NCBI GenBank assembly: GCA_963802905.1
Contig: CAWDKH010000016.1
Location: 32,108 to 96,107 of the forward strand
Source of the DNA: DASQFQ01 sp963802905
GTDB lineage: Bacteria > Actinomycetota > Thermoleophilia > Solirubrobacterales > Solirubrobacteraceae
Length of the DNA: 64,000 nt
Reading direction: 5' to 3'
The position numbers and the translations under genes are program-made. The notes beneath the pieces were generated by a model. It was given only the letters and a program-made list of their open reading frames with translations, was not told the DNA's origin and ran no database searches. Shown here piece after piece: positions 33,720-43,037 of this stretch (its first letter is position 1; each line of letters begins with the position of its first letter).

Positions 33720-34838
33720 GTGGCGCAGCAGGTTCGCTTCTGCACCGCTGATGACGGCGTGCGGTTGGCATACGCCGTCCACGGCAGCGGGCCGCCGATC
33801 GTGCGGACAGCGACGTGGCTGACGCATCTCGACTTCGACTGGGAGAGCCCGGTCTGGCGTCACTGGCTGGCCGAGTTGGGCGACGGCCACACGCTCGTCC
33901 GCTACGACGAGCGAGGGTGCGGACTCTCTGACCACGAGCTCGGCGAGCTCTCCGTGGAGACCTGGGTCTCCGACCTCGAGACCGTCGTCGACGCCGCGGG
34001 CGTCGACCGGTTCACGCTGCTCGGGGTGTCGCAGGCCGCGGCGATCGCGCTCGTCTACGCCGCGCGGCATCCCGAGCGGGTCAGCCGCCTCGTCCTCTAT
34101 GGCGGCTACGTGAGGGGCCGGATGTGGCGCGGCCCCGAGGCGCGCGCCCATGCGGAGGCGATGGGGTCGGCGATCCGCGCGGGCTGGACGGACGCGAGCC
34201 CGACGTTCCGCCGCCTGTTCAGCATGCTGTACCTCCCGCAGGGGACCGCGGAGCAGATGGCGTGGTACGACGAGCTGCAGCGCCGCTCGACCTCGGCCGA
34301 CATCGCGGTGCGCCTCTACGAGGCGCGGAACCAGATCGACGTCACCGATGTCGCGCCGCGCGTGACCACGCCGACGCTGGTCGCACACGCTCGCGAGGAT
34401 CAGGCCGTGCCCGTCGAGGAGGGCCGGCTGCTCGCGGCGCGGATCCCCGGCGCCCGGTTCGTCCTGCTGGAGTCGGCCAACCACATCCTCCTCTCCGACG
34501 AGCCGGCCTGGGAGGCGTTCGTGGACGAGCTCCGCGCGTTTCTCGGGTCGCAGCCGGCGTCTCCGGAGACGGTCGCCACGCTGAGCCCGCGCGAGCTCGA
34601 CGTGCTCGAGCTGGTGGCCGACGGTCTGACCAACGAGGCGATCGCCGAGCGGCTTTTCCTGAGCGTCCGCACGGTCGAGCGACACCTCTCCAACCTCTAC
34701 GTGAAGCTGCGCGTGTCCGGCAAGGCGGGGCGGGCGGCGGCCGCCGTGCAGTTCTCCGAGGCACTACGTGCTGGCCGCCACCCGGCGCCCGGCGGGTTGC
34801 GTGGTGGCACCGATGCCGGCGCCGGCGAGCGCCCGTAG
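33720..34838 (+). CDS. Alpha/beta-hydrolase fused to a LuxR-type DNA-binding domain
   Basis: A 372-residue fusion. The hydrolase domain (about 1-275) has the elbow LLGVSQAAAI, acid HAREDQAVPV and base ESANHILLSD. The LuxR HTH (about 285-345) reads LSPRELDVLELVADGLTNEAI and SVRTVERHLSNLYVKL. Such fusions are transcription factors whose hydrolase half senses or turns over a small molecule. The nucleophile elbow has Ala-Ala after Ser-Gln rather than Gly, so catalysis may be reduced. GTG start at 33720. The tail after QFSEALRAG is atypical and could be frameshifted. Confidence 0.86.
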   Translation: MAQQVRFCTADDGVRLAYAVHGSGPPIVRTATWLTHLDFDWESPVWRHWLAELGDGHTLVRYDERGCGLSDHELGELSVETWVSDLETVVDAAGVDRFTLLGVSQAAAIALVYAARHPERVSRLVLYGGYVRGRMWRGPEARAHAEAMGSAIRAGWTDASPTFRRLFSMLYLPQGTAEQMAWYDELQRRSTSADIAVRLYEARNQIDVTDVAPRVTTPTLVAHAREDQAVPVEEGRLLAARIPGARFVLLESANHILLSDEPAWEAFVDELRAFLGSQPASPETVATLSPRELDVLELVADGLTNEAIAERLFLSVRTVERHLSNLYVKLRVSGKAGRAAAAVQFSEALRAGRHPAPGGLRGGTDAGAGERP

Positions 34839-34889
34839 CGTCGACCGGCGAGGAGTTCCCAACGCCGGACCGCCGAAGGAGGCACCGAG

Positions 34890-35885
34890 ATGCAGCGCAC
34901 GCTCAGCATCGATGGCACGCAGGTGGCAGAACCGATCGCGACGCACGAGGTGCGCGGCGGCGGCGGGCTCAGGCTGCACGTGCGGGAGTGGGGCAACCCG
35001 CAGGGCCCGCCGATCGTGTTCGTCCACGGCTGGTCGCAGTCCCAGCTGTGCTGGTCGCGACAGATCGCCGGCCCGCTCGCCGAGGACTTCCGGCTCGTCA
35101 CGTTCGACCTCCGCGGCCATGGCATGTCGGAGCAGCCGCTGGACGCGGGCGCGTACGTCGACGCGCGGCTGTGGGCGGACGACCTCAACGCGGTGATCGA
35201 GCAGTTGGAGCTGGACCGGCCGACGCTGGTCGCGTGGTCCTACGGCGGGTTCGTCGTCACCGACTACCTGGCCGCGTACGGCGAGGCGGCGATCGCGGGC
35301 GTCGACCTGGTGGGCGCCGCGGTGCTGCGCACGCCCAGCTTCGATCACATCGGGCCGGGCCTGCTCGAAAACGCCGGCGACGCCTGTGGGCCCGACCTGC
35401 CCACGAGCATCGCGGCCATCCTCCGCTTCCTCCGCGCCTGCACGGTGCGGCCGCTCAGCGACCCCGACTGGAGCACGGCGCTGTGCTGGAACATGGTCGT
35501 CGCGCCCGAGGTGAGAGGGGCACTGTTCGCGCGAGAGATCGACGCCGATGACGTCCTCTCCGGCCTGTCCGTCCCGGTGCTCGTGACCCACGGGCTCGCC
35601 GACGCGATCGTGCTGCCCTCGATGGGCGAGCACGTGGTGGATGTGTGCGGCACGGCGCGGGCCTCCTGGTACGAGGACGTCGGCCACCTGCCGTTCGTGG
35701 AGGATTCGAGCCGGTTCGACCGCGAGCTCGCCGAGTTCGCCGGTCGCGTCGATCTTAGGTCGCGGTCTCGCGGTCGGGCAGCTTCCAGCCCGGCCGCGGG
35801 AAGTGACAGGTTGCGCCGTCCGGGTGTCGCTGGAAGTAGTCCTGGTCCTCGGCCCCGGCCTCCCAGAAGCGGCCGGCCTCGCTGA
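34890..35885 (+). CDS. Alpha/beta-hydrolase (C-terminal end uncertain)
   Basis: A hydrolase of about 290 residues in its conserved part. Motifs are VFVHGWSQSQLCW, the elbow AWSYGGFV, Asp in THGLADAIV and His in DVGHLPFVED. The natural end is near FDRELAEFAGRV. The open frame then runs 130 bases into the convergent msrA as Arg/Pro-rich sequence, which suggests a lost stop near 35750. The ATG has a strong ribosome-binding site (AAGGAGG). It follows the hydrolase-LuxR gene by 51 bases and may be its target. Confidence 0.86.
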   Translation: MQRTLSIDGTQVAEPIATHEVRGGGGLRLHVREWGNPQGPPIVFVHGWSQSQLCWSRQIAGPLAEDFRLVTFDLRGHGMSEQPLDAGAYVDARLWADDLNAVIEQLELDRPTLVAWSYGGFVVTDYLAAYGEAAIAGVDLVGAAVLRTPSFDHIGPGLLENAGDACGPDLPTSIAAILRFLRACTVRPLSDPDWSTALCWNMVVAPEVRGALFAREIDADDVLSGLSVPVLVTHGLADAIVLPSMGEHVVDVCGTARASWYEDVGHLPFVEDSSRFDRELAEFAGRVDLRSRSRGRAASSPAAGSDRLRRPGVAGSSPGPRPRPPRSGRPR

Positions 35886-36270
35886 TCTCGGTCACGACCT
35901 TGCCGGGCCACAGACCCGAGGCGTCGACATCGGCGATCGTGGCCTCGGCGACCTGCCGCTGCGCCTCGCTCGTCGAGAAGATCTCCGAGCGGACGTGTGA
36001 GCCGGTCTCGTCGCCTTGACGGTCCTTCGTCGTCGGGTCGTGGATCTGGAAGAAGAACTCGAGGATCTCCCGGTAGGAGATGCGGTCGGGGTCGAAGACG
36101 ATCTCGACCGCCTCGGCATGACCGCCAAGGTCCTCCTCGGTCGGGTTGTCGATCTCGCCGCCGGTGTATCCGACGCGGGTGGAGAGGACTCCGTCGCGAC
36201 GGCGCAGCAGCTCTTGCACGCCCCAGAAGCAGCCTCCCGCAAGGATCGCGGTCTCGGCGTTGTCACCCAT
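35755..36270 (-). CDS. msrA: Peptide-methionine (S)-S-oxide reductase
   Basis: A 171-residue MsrA with the catalytic GGCFWG (Cys14), then YTGGEIDNPT, GHAEAVEIVFDPD and FFFQIHDPTT. It repairs methionine-S-sulfoxide in proteins using thioredoxin. The ATG at 36270 overlaps the upstream VOC gene by eight bases, so the pair is translated together. Confidence 0.96.
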   Translation of the reverse strand: MGDNAETAILAGGCFWGVQELLRRRDGVLSTRVGYTGGEIDNPTEEDLGGHAEAVEIVFDPDRISYREILEFFFQIHDPTTKDRQGDETGSHVRSEIFSTSEAQRQVAEATIADVDASGLWPGKVVTEISEAGRFWEAGAEDQDYFQRHPDGATCHFPRPGWKLPDRETAT

Positions 36271-36703
36271 CGCGTTGTCCGTGGATGCGCGCGGACCACT
36301 GCGGCCCGGGAGTGAACACCTCGATGCGGAGTCCATCCGGATCGAAGACGAAGAACGCGTAGTAGTCGGTGATGTCGCTGTCCTCCTCCGGCGGGTGGTG
36401 GATCCGATCGCCCCGGGCGGAACACCGTTGATGCGCGGCGTCCACCTCTTCCCTGGTCTCAACCTCGAACGCGAGGTGCTCGAGTCCGACGCCGTAGTAG
36501 CGGTGTGCGCCACCGTCGGCGGGACGGAGGCCGAGCCATTCGTCTCCGAAGCTCAGATAGACGACCTCCTCGGTGCCCCGATACGTCGGATAGCGCTCTT
36601 CCTCCTCCAAGCCCAAGGGCCCCAGGAGCTCCCTGTAGAAGGCGAGCGAACGATCGACGTCGCTGACGGCGAGATCGACGTGCTGAATTCCGCGACCGGG
36701 CAT
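36263..36703 (-). CDS. VOC-family protein
   Basis: A 146-residue single VOC protein. RGIQHVDLAVSDVDRSLAFYREL opens the first beta-alpha-beta-beta-beta unit; GVGLEHLAFEVETREEVDAAH and FFVFDPDGLRIEVFTP form the second. His8, His in LEHLAF, and Glu in RIEVF are likely metal ligands. Substrate unknown. It is upstream of and overlapping msrA. Confidence 0.9.
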   Translation of the reverse strand: MPGRGIQHVDLAVSDVDRSLAFYRELLGPLGLEEEERYPTYRGTEEVVYLSFGDEWLGLRPADGGAHRYYGVGLEHLAFEVETREEVDAAHQRCSARGDRIHHPPEEDSDITDYYAFFVFDPDGLRIEVFTPGPQWSARIHGQRDG

Positions 36704-36762
36704 CGCCGGTCGACCATCTCACACATCCTTCGCGTCGCGCCGGTTTGATTAGGATCGCGCCC

Positions 36763-37521
36763 ATGCGGCCGAAGGGCCTCGCTGTGCTGGTCCTCATCTT
36801 CGCCGGGCTGTCGGCGCCGCCGACGTACGGTGCCGCCCGGTCGATCGACGTGAAGATCAGCGTGCACCTGCGCTCGGACTACCGCTTCAGCTACGACTAC
36901 GTCGACAGAACCGACCCAGAGTGCCCGCAGACGATCAGGACGTCGAGCCGCGTCGTCACGGACATGCCGACGGTCCGGCCGGCGCGGTTCCGCGTCACGC
37001 GCATCGCGAGCACCGGCGGCTACGACTTCGTCAAGCGCCTGGGCGGGCGCCAGCGCGCCATCGGGGCGGTCGACATGCGCGCCGACATGACGCGCTCGAC
37101 CGAAGGCGGGTCGGAGACGCCATGCACGGGCTACGAGCCGTATCCGACGATGCGGTGCGGGAAGCGCAGCTGGGCCCTGGACGGGCGCCCGGCGATGGGC
37201 GGCGGCAAGTTCGGCGTGAGCCTCCGCATCCCGGTCTTCCCGAGCATCCAGCGGGTGATGGAGGACACCCAGTGGCGCCAGGGCGGCTGCGGCTATGACT
37301 CGACGGCGGCCGACGAGTGGATCACCGTTTCGGAAGACGATCGGGGCCGCGTCAAGTCGCCCTACGTGGCGCCGGTCGCGATCAAACGGCTGTTCCGCCC
37401 GGGCCGCCGCACGGTGCGCCTGCGCGACTCGCACACGTTCACGGCGGGCAAGCCGAACCAGATCGGCGGCGGCTTCACCGAGGTCCGCACCGTCAAGGTG
37501 ACGATCCGCAAGCTCCGCTAG
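36763..37521 (+). CDS. Hypothetical secreted protein
   Basis: A 252-residue protein. A short signal peptide (GLAVLVLIFAGLSAPPTYG) is followed by a beta-rich mature part with two or three cysteine pairs (DPECPQT, ETPCTGYE, TMRCGKRS, QGGCGYDS). ATG 36763 is chosen because it opens the signal peptide; ATG 36745 is also in frame. No family recognised. Its stop shares CTAG with the DHFR-family gene. Confidence 0.75.
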   Translation: MRPKGLAVLVLIFAGLSAPPTYGAARSIDVKISVHLRSDYRFSYDYVDRTDPECPQTIRTSSRVVTDMPTVRPARFRVTRIASTGGYDFVKRLGGRQRAIGAVDMRADMTRSTEGGSETPCTGYEPYPTMRCGKRSWALDGRPAMGGGKFGVSLRIPVFPSIQRVMEDTQWRQGGCGYDSTAADEWITVSEDDRGRVKSPYVAPVAIKRLFRPGRRTVRLRDSHTFTAGKPNQIGGGFTEVRTVKVTIRKLR

Positions 37522-38084
37522 CTGATCGGCCCGTAGGTCAGGATCGTGATGCCGTCGCCCACGGTCGTGGCCTCGCGCAGCGGCATCAGCGTCTTCTTCC
37601 CGTCGCTGTCGAACAGCTTCTGCCCGCTGCCGAGGACGAGCGGGTAGACCATCAGACGGAGCTCGTCGACCAGGCCGGCGGCCAGCAGCGCCCGCGCCAG
37701 CTGTGCGCTTCCGTGGACGACGATGTCGCCCTCGATCGTCTGCTTCAAGGCGCTGGCTTCCTCGACCACGTCACCCCGGAGCACGGTCGTGTTGTTCCAC
37801 TCGGGATCCACGAGCGTCTTCGAGATCACGTACTTGGGCATCGCGTTGAACTTGTCCGCGACCTCGCCCTCCATCGTCGGCCACGCCGGCGCGAAGCCGT
37901 CATAGGTGACGCGACCCAGCAACAAGGCTTCGGAGTCCAACGCCTCGTCGTCCTTGAACTTCTGGCCCTCCTCGCCGCGCTCGAACTCGAACACCCAGTT
38001 CACGTGCTCGTAGTCCTCGTCGCCGCCCGGGGCCTCGATCACCCCATCGATCGAGATGTACTCCGTGACGATGATCCTTCCCAT
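37518..38084 (-). CDS. Dihydrofolate reductase/RibD-C family protein
   Basis: A 188-residue protein of the RibD C-terminal/DHFR-like family. GRIIVTEYISIDGVIEAPG opens the domain; ALLLGRVTYDGFAPAWPT and DIVVHGSAQLARALLAAGLVDEL are the NADPH-binding signatures; PLVLGSGQKLF follows. The physiological substrate of these stand-alone proteins is generally unknown. ATG 38084 is preferred over 38114. Confidence 0.92.
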   Translation of the reverse strand: MGRIIVTEYISIDGVIEAPGGDEDYEHVNWVFEFERGEEGQKFKDDEALDSEALLLGRVTYDGFAPAWPTMEGEVADKFNAMPKYVISKTLVDPEWNNTTVLRGDVVEEASALKQTIEGDIVVHGSAQLARALLAAGLVDELRLMVYPLVLGSGQKLFDSDGKKTLMPLREATTVGDGITILTYGPIS

Positions 38085-38154
38085 GCAGGTCGCTCCTCGG
38101 CTTCGCCATTGCATCGAGCGACAGAGGATTGAGGCAGGCCGCGCGACGCGCCAT

Positions 38155-38168
38155 CCCAGGTTCCTGGG
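38155..38168. terminator. Short hairpin downstream of the ECF41 operon
   Basis: CCCAGG-TT-CCTGGG forms a perfect 6-bp stem 20 bases past the sigma-factor stop. It has no U-tract. It may end the leftward ECF41 transcript; the evidence is structural only. Confidence 0.35.
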
Positions 38169-38188
38169 GGATCAGGCGTCGCTGGACC

Positions 38189-39106
38189 TCAAGTCGCCGA
38201 CCGCAGCAGCGACCTGAGGTCCGCGACCGGCCCGAGGTGCGCGAGCTTGTCGGGGTTGACGATCGAGCTGATGCTGGTGATCTGGCGATCGGCGATCTCG
38301 AGCGCCACCACGGCGATCAGCCGCTGCTCCGCGTCGAGATAGAGCGCCCCGGGGCCACCGTTGACTTCGGCGAGCCGCGTCGCCACGCCCGGAACGCGAG
38401 CGGCGAGGCGGAACCAATTGATCAGCATCCGCGCGACGCGGCTCCGCCCGTGCTGCGACCGCGCGAGCGCCGGAGCCTTGCCGCCACCGTCGCCGGTCAG
38501 CTCGACATCGTGAGCGAGCAGCGCCTCGAGCCCCGGCAGGTCGCCTTGCTCGGCGGCCGCGAAGAACCGTCGTACCAGCTCGTCGCGCTGCTCGCGCGTG
38601 GTCTGGAAGCGCGGCCGCCGCTGTTCGACGTGGCGTCGGGCGCGGCTGCCGAGCTGGCGCACGTTGTCCACGCTCTTGCCGACGATCGGTGCGATGTCGG
38701 AATACCCGTAGTCGAACACGTCGTGCAGCAGCAGCACGGCGCGCTGCTCGGGCGAGAGGCTTTCCAGCAGCACCAGCGTCGCCACCGACAGCGAATCGGC
38801 CATCTCCGCGTGCTGCGCAGGGTCGTCGTGCCCGTCAGTGATGATCGGCTCCGGCAGCCACTCGCCGACATACCGCTCCCGGCGGGCGCGCGCGGAGCGC
38901 AGCTCGCTGATCGCCAGCCGAGTGGTCACGGTGGCGACGAACGCGCGCGGGGAGGCGATCTCCTCGCCGGCATCGAGCGCGCGGTGCACCCGCAGCAGTG
39001 CCTCCTGCGTCACGTCCTCGGCCTCGGACACGCCGCCGAGCATCCGGTAGGCGATCGCAAACGCCAGCGGCCGGAGCTCGTCGAGCAGGTGCTCGCGATC
39101 GGTCAT
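38189..39106 (-). CDS. ECF41-family RNA polymerase sigma factor
   Basis: A 305-residue ECF sigma factor. Region 2 (DVTQEALLRVHRALD) and region 4 (SPEQRAVLLLHDVFDYGYSDIAPIVG, in the helix-turn-helix) are followed by a SnoaL-like C-terminal extension. All three ECF41 hallmarks are present: WLPEP (83-87) in the linker, DGGGK (206-210) and NPDKL (284-288). In this family the extension replaces an anti-sigma factor and controls activity from within. The gene overlaps the upstream epimerase by ATGA, the partnership typical of ECF41 loci. Confidence 0.96.
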   Translation of the reverse strand: MTDREHLLDELRPLAFAIAYRMLGGVSEAEDVTQEALLRVHRALDAGEEIASPRAFVATVTTRLAISELRSARARRERYVGEWLPEPIITDGHDDPAQHAEMADSLSVATLVLLESLSPEQRAVLLLHDVFDYGYSDIAPIVGKSVDNVRQLGSRARRHVEQRRPRFQTTREQRDELVRRFFAAAEQGDLPGLEALLAHDVELTGDGGGKAPALARSQHGRSRVARMLINWFRLAARVPGVATRLAEVNGGPGALYLDAEQRLIAVVALEIADRQITSISSIVNPDKLAHLGPVADLRSLLRSAT

Positions 39107-40035
39107 GCCGCCGCGACCCCCTGCCGCCAGCTCGGGTGGGCCGGGCGCCAGGCCAGCTCGCGCTTGGCCTTGGCGTTGGAGGCGCCGCGAAGCTCGGTCA
39201 TCAGCATCACGCCGAACTCGCCCGCGAACAGCCGACCGACGAAGCGCGGCACGCGCCTGGGCTTCTTGGCGCCGAGCTGCGCTGCTAGCTCCGGCAGCCA
39301 CTCGGCGACCGCGGCGGGGTCGTCGTCGACGACGTTGTAGATCCCGCGGCTGCCGCGCTCGACCGCGGCCACCGTCGCGTCCGCGGCGTCGGCGACGTGG
39401 ATGAACGACCACACGCCGCCACCGTCGCCGACCAGCGGGAACTTGCGCTTGCGGACGAGCTCGTAGGACTCCTCGCCTGGGGCCATCGAGGTGCCCGGAC
39501 CGTAGAACCAGCCGTAGCGCAGCGCGATCCCCTCCGTCCAAGTCGCGCCGAGCACCGCCTCCTCGAGGTAGCCGAGCGCCGCGACGTTGGCGCCCATCGC
39601 TCCGGCGCGCGAGGCGTCGACCGGGTCCTCCTCGCTCTTCACGGCCGCGCCCGTGCGCGCGTAGGCGCCGACGTTGCTCTGCGCCACGAAGCGCCGCACG
39701 CCCACGGCCTGCCCGGCCGAGAGCAGATGATCGGTGCCCTCCATCCGCAGGCGGTTGGTGAGCTCGAAGGCGCGCTCGGGATGGCGCATGTCGATCGCCT
39801 CGGGGATCGCGGTCAGCTGATGCACGATCACGTCCGGCCGTGCCTTGGCCACCGCCTCCGCGACTTGATCGGGATCGAGCGCGTCCGCGACCAGCGGCAC
39901 CGCCCCGAGCTCGTACAACAGCGCCTGCTTTGACTCGCTCCGCGTCATGCCGTGGACCTCATGGCCCGCGGCAACCAGACGCGGCACCAGCTGCCTGCCA
40001 ATCGCTCCGGTCGCACCTGCCACAAAAACTCTCAT
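39103..40035 (-). CDS. NAD(P)-dependent epimerase/oxidoreductase, ECF41 partner
   Basis: A 310-residue extended-SDR/NmrA-like protein. The Rossmann motif is VFVAGATGAIGRQLVPRL. HQLTAIPEAIDMRHPER and ALRYGWFYGPGTSM follow. ECF41 sigma factors are regularly encoded with an oxidoreductase, epimerase or carboxymuconolactone decarboxylase that is their main target. This gene sits first in the operon behind the ECF41-type promoter. ATG 40035 is the normal start; GTG 40044 is also in frame. Substrate unknown. Confidence 0.93.
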   Translation of the reverse strand: MRVFVAGATGAIGRQLVPRLVAAGHEVHGMTRSESKQALLYELGAVPLVADALDPDQVAEAVAKARPDVIVHQLTAIPEAIDMRHPERAFELTNRLRMEGTDHLLSAGQAVGVRRFVAQSNVGAYARTGAAVKSEEDPVDASRAGAMGANVAALGYLEEAVLGATWTEGIALRYGWFYGPGTSMAPGEESYELVRKRKFPLVGDGGGVWSFIHVADAADATVAAVERGSRGIYNVVDDDPAAVAEWLPELAAQLGAKKPRRVPRFVGRLFAGEFGVMLMTELRGASNAKAKRELAWRPAHPSWRQGVAAA

Positions 40036-40075
40036 CGTCAACACCTTGGATCGAGGGACTGCCTACACCGCACAA

Positions 40076-40102
40076 GACGCGACAGCCGCGCCGGCTGTGA
40101 CA
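40076..40102 (-). promoter_or_regulatory. ECF41-type promoter
   Basis: On the minus strand TGTCACA (40102-40096) and CGTC (40079-40076) are separated by 16 bases. This is the -35/-10 pair reported for ECF41 promoters. It lies about 41 bases upstream of the epimerase ATG, so the sigma factor should transcribe its own operon. It is also close to the divergent SnoaL-like gene. Confidence 0.8.
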
Positions 40103-40131
40103 CCAGGCGAACCTCCGCTAGCGTTTCTCCC

Positions 40132-40808
40132 ATGCGCGCCACCGCCGCGCAGGAGCCGCTCGCACTGATCCGCCGCCTCTACGACGCGTGGAACTCTGGC
40201 GATGTCGCAACGGCCGCAGAGGTGCTCGCGCCCGACGTGCGGTGGGACACGTTCGGAGGCGCGAAGGCGAACGCGATGCAGCAGACGCTCGCGGGCGGGT
40301 CGGGCGGGACGTGGCATCTGACCGCGGTCGCGGTCGACCTGCTGGTCGGGATCGAGGACCACGTGCTCGCGTTCAGCCGCCGCACCGGCGCCGCGCCCGA
40401 GCGGATCGAGATCTGGACGCTGAAGGACGGCCGCGCCGTCCACTACCGCGGCTACCCGCTCGACGACGGCCTCGCCGTGTTGAGCGAGACGACGGGCAGC
40501 CGCAAGCTCGAGCTCGTCTGCCGCGCCGTGGTCGCGTTCAACCGCGGCGACAAGGCCGGCTGGATGCGCATCTTCACCGGCGACGGGCGCGCGTTCGCGC
40601 AGCGGCTCGAAGGCACGCGGCTCGACGACATCCGCGTGCTCGGCGAGACGTTCGACGCGCTCGTCCTCTCAGCCGCCTACCACCACGGCGGCCAGGTGAC
40701 GCCGGTGCACCTCCTGCTCACGTTCGCCGGCGAGCGCGCGCGGCGGGTCGAGCCATACCCGACCGCCGCGGACGCGCTCGACGCCGCCGCGCGCTGGAGC
40801 CTGCCTAA
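40132..40808 (+). CDS. SnoaL/NTF2-like protein (stop probably shifted by one base)
   Basis: About 225 residues. Two NTF2-like halves are visible: LALIRRLYDAWNSGDVATAA with VLAPDVRWDTFGG, then VCRAVVAFNRGDKAGWMRIF. The family covers polyketide cyclase-like and ketosteroid-isomerase-like proteins. In frame the sequence stays open to 41115, antisense to the CocE gene, which is implausible. A TAA at 40806-40808, one base out of frame right after ARWSLP, is the likely true stop. It is divergent from the ECF41 operon and could be in the same regulon. Confidence 0.75.
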
Positions 40809-40853
40809 GCCCGTCAACGGGCGTCCCGGGCGTGCCGATTCTTTGACGGGCTT
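40807..40853. terminator. Hairpin between convergent genes
   Basis: AAGCCCGTCAA (40807-40817) and TTGACGGGCTT (40843-40853) form a perfect 11-bp stem. Its right arm abuts the TAA stop (40853-40855) of the CocE-type gene. It fits a bidirectional terminator. Confidence 0.72.
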
Positions 40854-43007
40854 TAAGGCTGGTAGGCCCGGCAGGGCTCGCCGCGCAGCGACGGGCAGGG
40901 CGGAAGCGGCGTCGGGGCGTCGACCCCGGCGACCACCGGCAGCACGAGCCGTGACGGCCGCGAGGCGCCGCGCGCGAGCGTCACCTTCGTGTTGCTGCGC
41001 GGCTGAATCTCGCGGAACGCCCAGATCGGCTGGTCACCGCGCGGCGCGGCGAGCGAGACGCGCACGCGCGACCCCGCCCGGTAGACGTGGCCCTGGTAAT
41101 AGAGCGGCACAGTGACGCGCGCGAACTTGCCCTTCGGCAGCCGCGCGGCGTCCTTCTTGCGCAGGCTGAGGACGGGCTCGAGCAGTGTGCTCCGCTTCGC
41201 GTCGAGCTTGCGCACGCTCGTGCGCAGCCAGCCGCTCTGCACATACGTCTCCTGTCCGTCGGGCCGCACCTCGGTGACGGTGGCCTGGAGGTCGACGCTG
41301 GGCGCGGCCGACTTGATCCACGCCTCCAGCGCACCCGCACCGACCACGGCCGTGTCTGCGGTCAGCGGCTCGGTGACGTAAGACGCCGCCGTGCCGGCCG
41401 GGTTCTGCGACCACCGGTACGAGGGCGTCGCGGTCCACAGCCCGTTCGTGCCGCTGCGCGAGTCGCCGACGAAGCTCGTCGCCGGTCGCGCGCGTGCGGC
41501 TCCACGTGAACGCGTCGGTGCCCGCCGCCGACGGCTTCACGTCGGCCAGCGCGCCGCCCGCCGCGAGGTACCACGAGCGCGCCGCGGTGCCCGGCAGCGG
41601 GAAGCGCGAGAACGAGCGCTCGAAGCCGGGGACCGGCGCGAACGGCGTCGAGCCGGCGCCGTTGTCGAACAGGATCCGCACCGACGGCTGCGCCTCGAAC
41701 GCGGCGAGCGCCGCCTCGTAGCTCGGCTGCGCCTGGATCGGGTCGCCGTCGGGCAGGCCGACGCCCTCGACGCCCATGAGCGCCTTGAGGATGAGCGGCG
41801 CGGCGTCGCGGACGCCCTGCGGCAGCTGCGGCCGGCGGTGCGCGACGTAGAGCTCGAGGAAGTCGTACCAGCGCACGAAGGTGGCCGGGTCGAGCGAGTC
41901 GGGGTGGACGCCGTTGGCGAACGTGAACCACTTGCGCTTCGTGCCGGTGAAGTGCTTCGGCAGCGACGGGCAGTGCCCGCCGGTCTGCTCGTCGGTGAAC
42001 TGGCAGGCGAGGAAGACCGGCACGTTGATCTTCTGCACGAAGCGGTCGGGCGCCAGCGGGTCGGCGACCTTCGGGACGTAGTGGTCGTTCGCGCGGACCT
42101 TGGCGATCACGTCGATCGCCTCGGCGTGCAGCACCTGGTTGGCCTTGCAGGTCTTGTCGCCCTCCTGGATGCGCTTGAGCGCCCACGGCTGGCCGCCGGT
42201 CTTCGACGCCGGCTTGGCGTCGTTTGCGCGGTCCTTCGCCCACTCGAGCGTGAAGCCGGTGTTGAGGATGCCGCCCGGATACAGCGTCGTCTGCGTGCTG
42301 CTGAGCACCGACAGCGGCGCGATCGCCGACAGGCTCGGCGGGCGCGTCTGGGCGACGAACAGCTGGCTGATCCCGCCGTAGGACACGCCGATCATCCCGA
42401 CCTTGCCGCGCGCGGCCCACGGCTGCCGCGCCACGGTCTCGATGACGTCGTAGCCGTCGAGGTTCTGGAGCGTCTCGAAGAAGTCGAACGCGCCGCCCGA
42501 GCAGCCGGTGCCGCGCATGTTGACGTCGACCACCGCGTAGCCGAGCAGGTTGGCGATCGGGCTGATCCCGCTCTGCGCCCCGGCGGGGTTGGCGTAGCCG
42601 TAGCCCGAGTACTCGACCAGCGTCGGGTACGGGCCCGGACCGCTGGGCAGGTGCACGTTGATGGCGAGCTGGGTGCCGTCGCGCGTGGTCAGGTAGCCGT
42701 AGCCCGACTTCGGGATCTTCTGGCTGTAGAGCTTCTTCGACGGCGGCGCCGAGCGGTCGGAGAGCACGCGCACGCGCTTGCCGCGCAGCCGGTAGGTGCC
42801 GGGCTTGACGTTGCGGAAGACGGCGCCGCCGAGCTTGCCCGCGCGCTGCGTGACGGTCTTGCCCTTGCCGGTCAGCATCAGTTTGGCCCCGCGCTTGGCG
42901 CCGGTGACCTGCACCTGCTCCACGCTGCCTCGCGCCTTGAGCGCGGCAGCAGCGGTTCCGGGGAGGGCGAGCAAGAGCAGCAGGGCGAGCGCAAGGGTTC
43001 GTGACAT
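40853..43007 (-). CDS. Secreted CocE/NonD-family acyl peptidase/esterase (one frameshift)
   Basis: About 717 residues. A signal peptide (ALALLLLLALPGTAAAA) is followed by a short beta domain, then the X-Pro dipeptidyl-peptidase/CocE-type alpha/beta-hydrolase. Its start is YLTTRDGTQLAINVHLP, the nucleophile region MIGVSYGGISQLF, and VVDVNMRGTGCSGGAFD forms the oxyanion loop. The C-terminal jelly-roll (YVQSGWLRTS; VPLYYQGHVYRAGSRVRV) lies in another frame after one extra base near 41475. It hydrolyses an ester or peptide outside the cell; the exact substrate is unknown. Confidence 0.91.
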
Positions 43008-43037
43008 GGCGGGCACTCTCCCATAGCGTTGCCCGCC

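Noticed and set aside
35755..35885. C-terminal extension of the alpha/beta-hydrolase over msrA
   Set aside because: The extension is Arg/Pro-rich and antisense to conserved MsrA sequence; it is more likely a shifted stop than a real domain.
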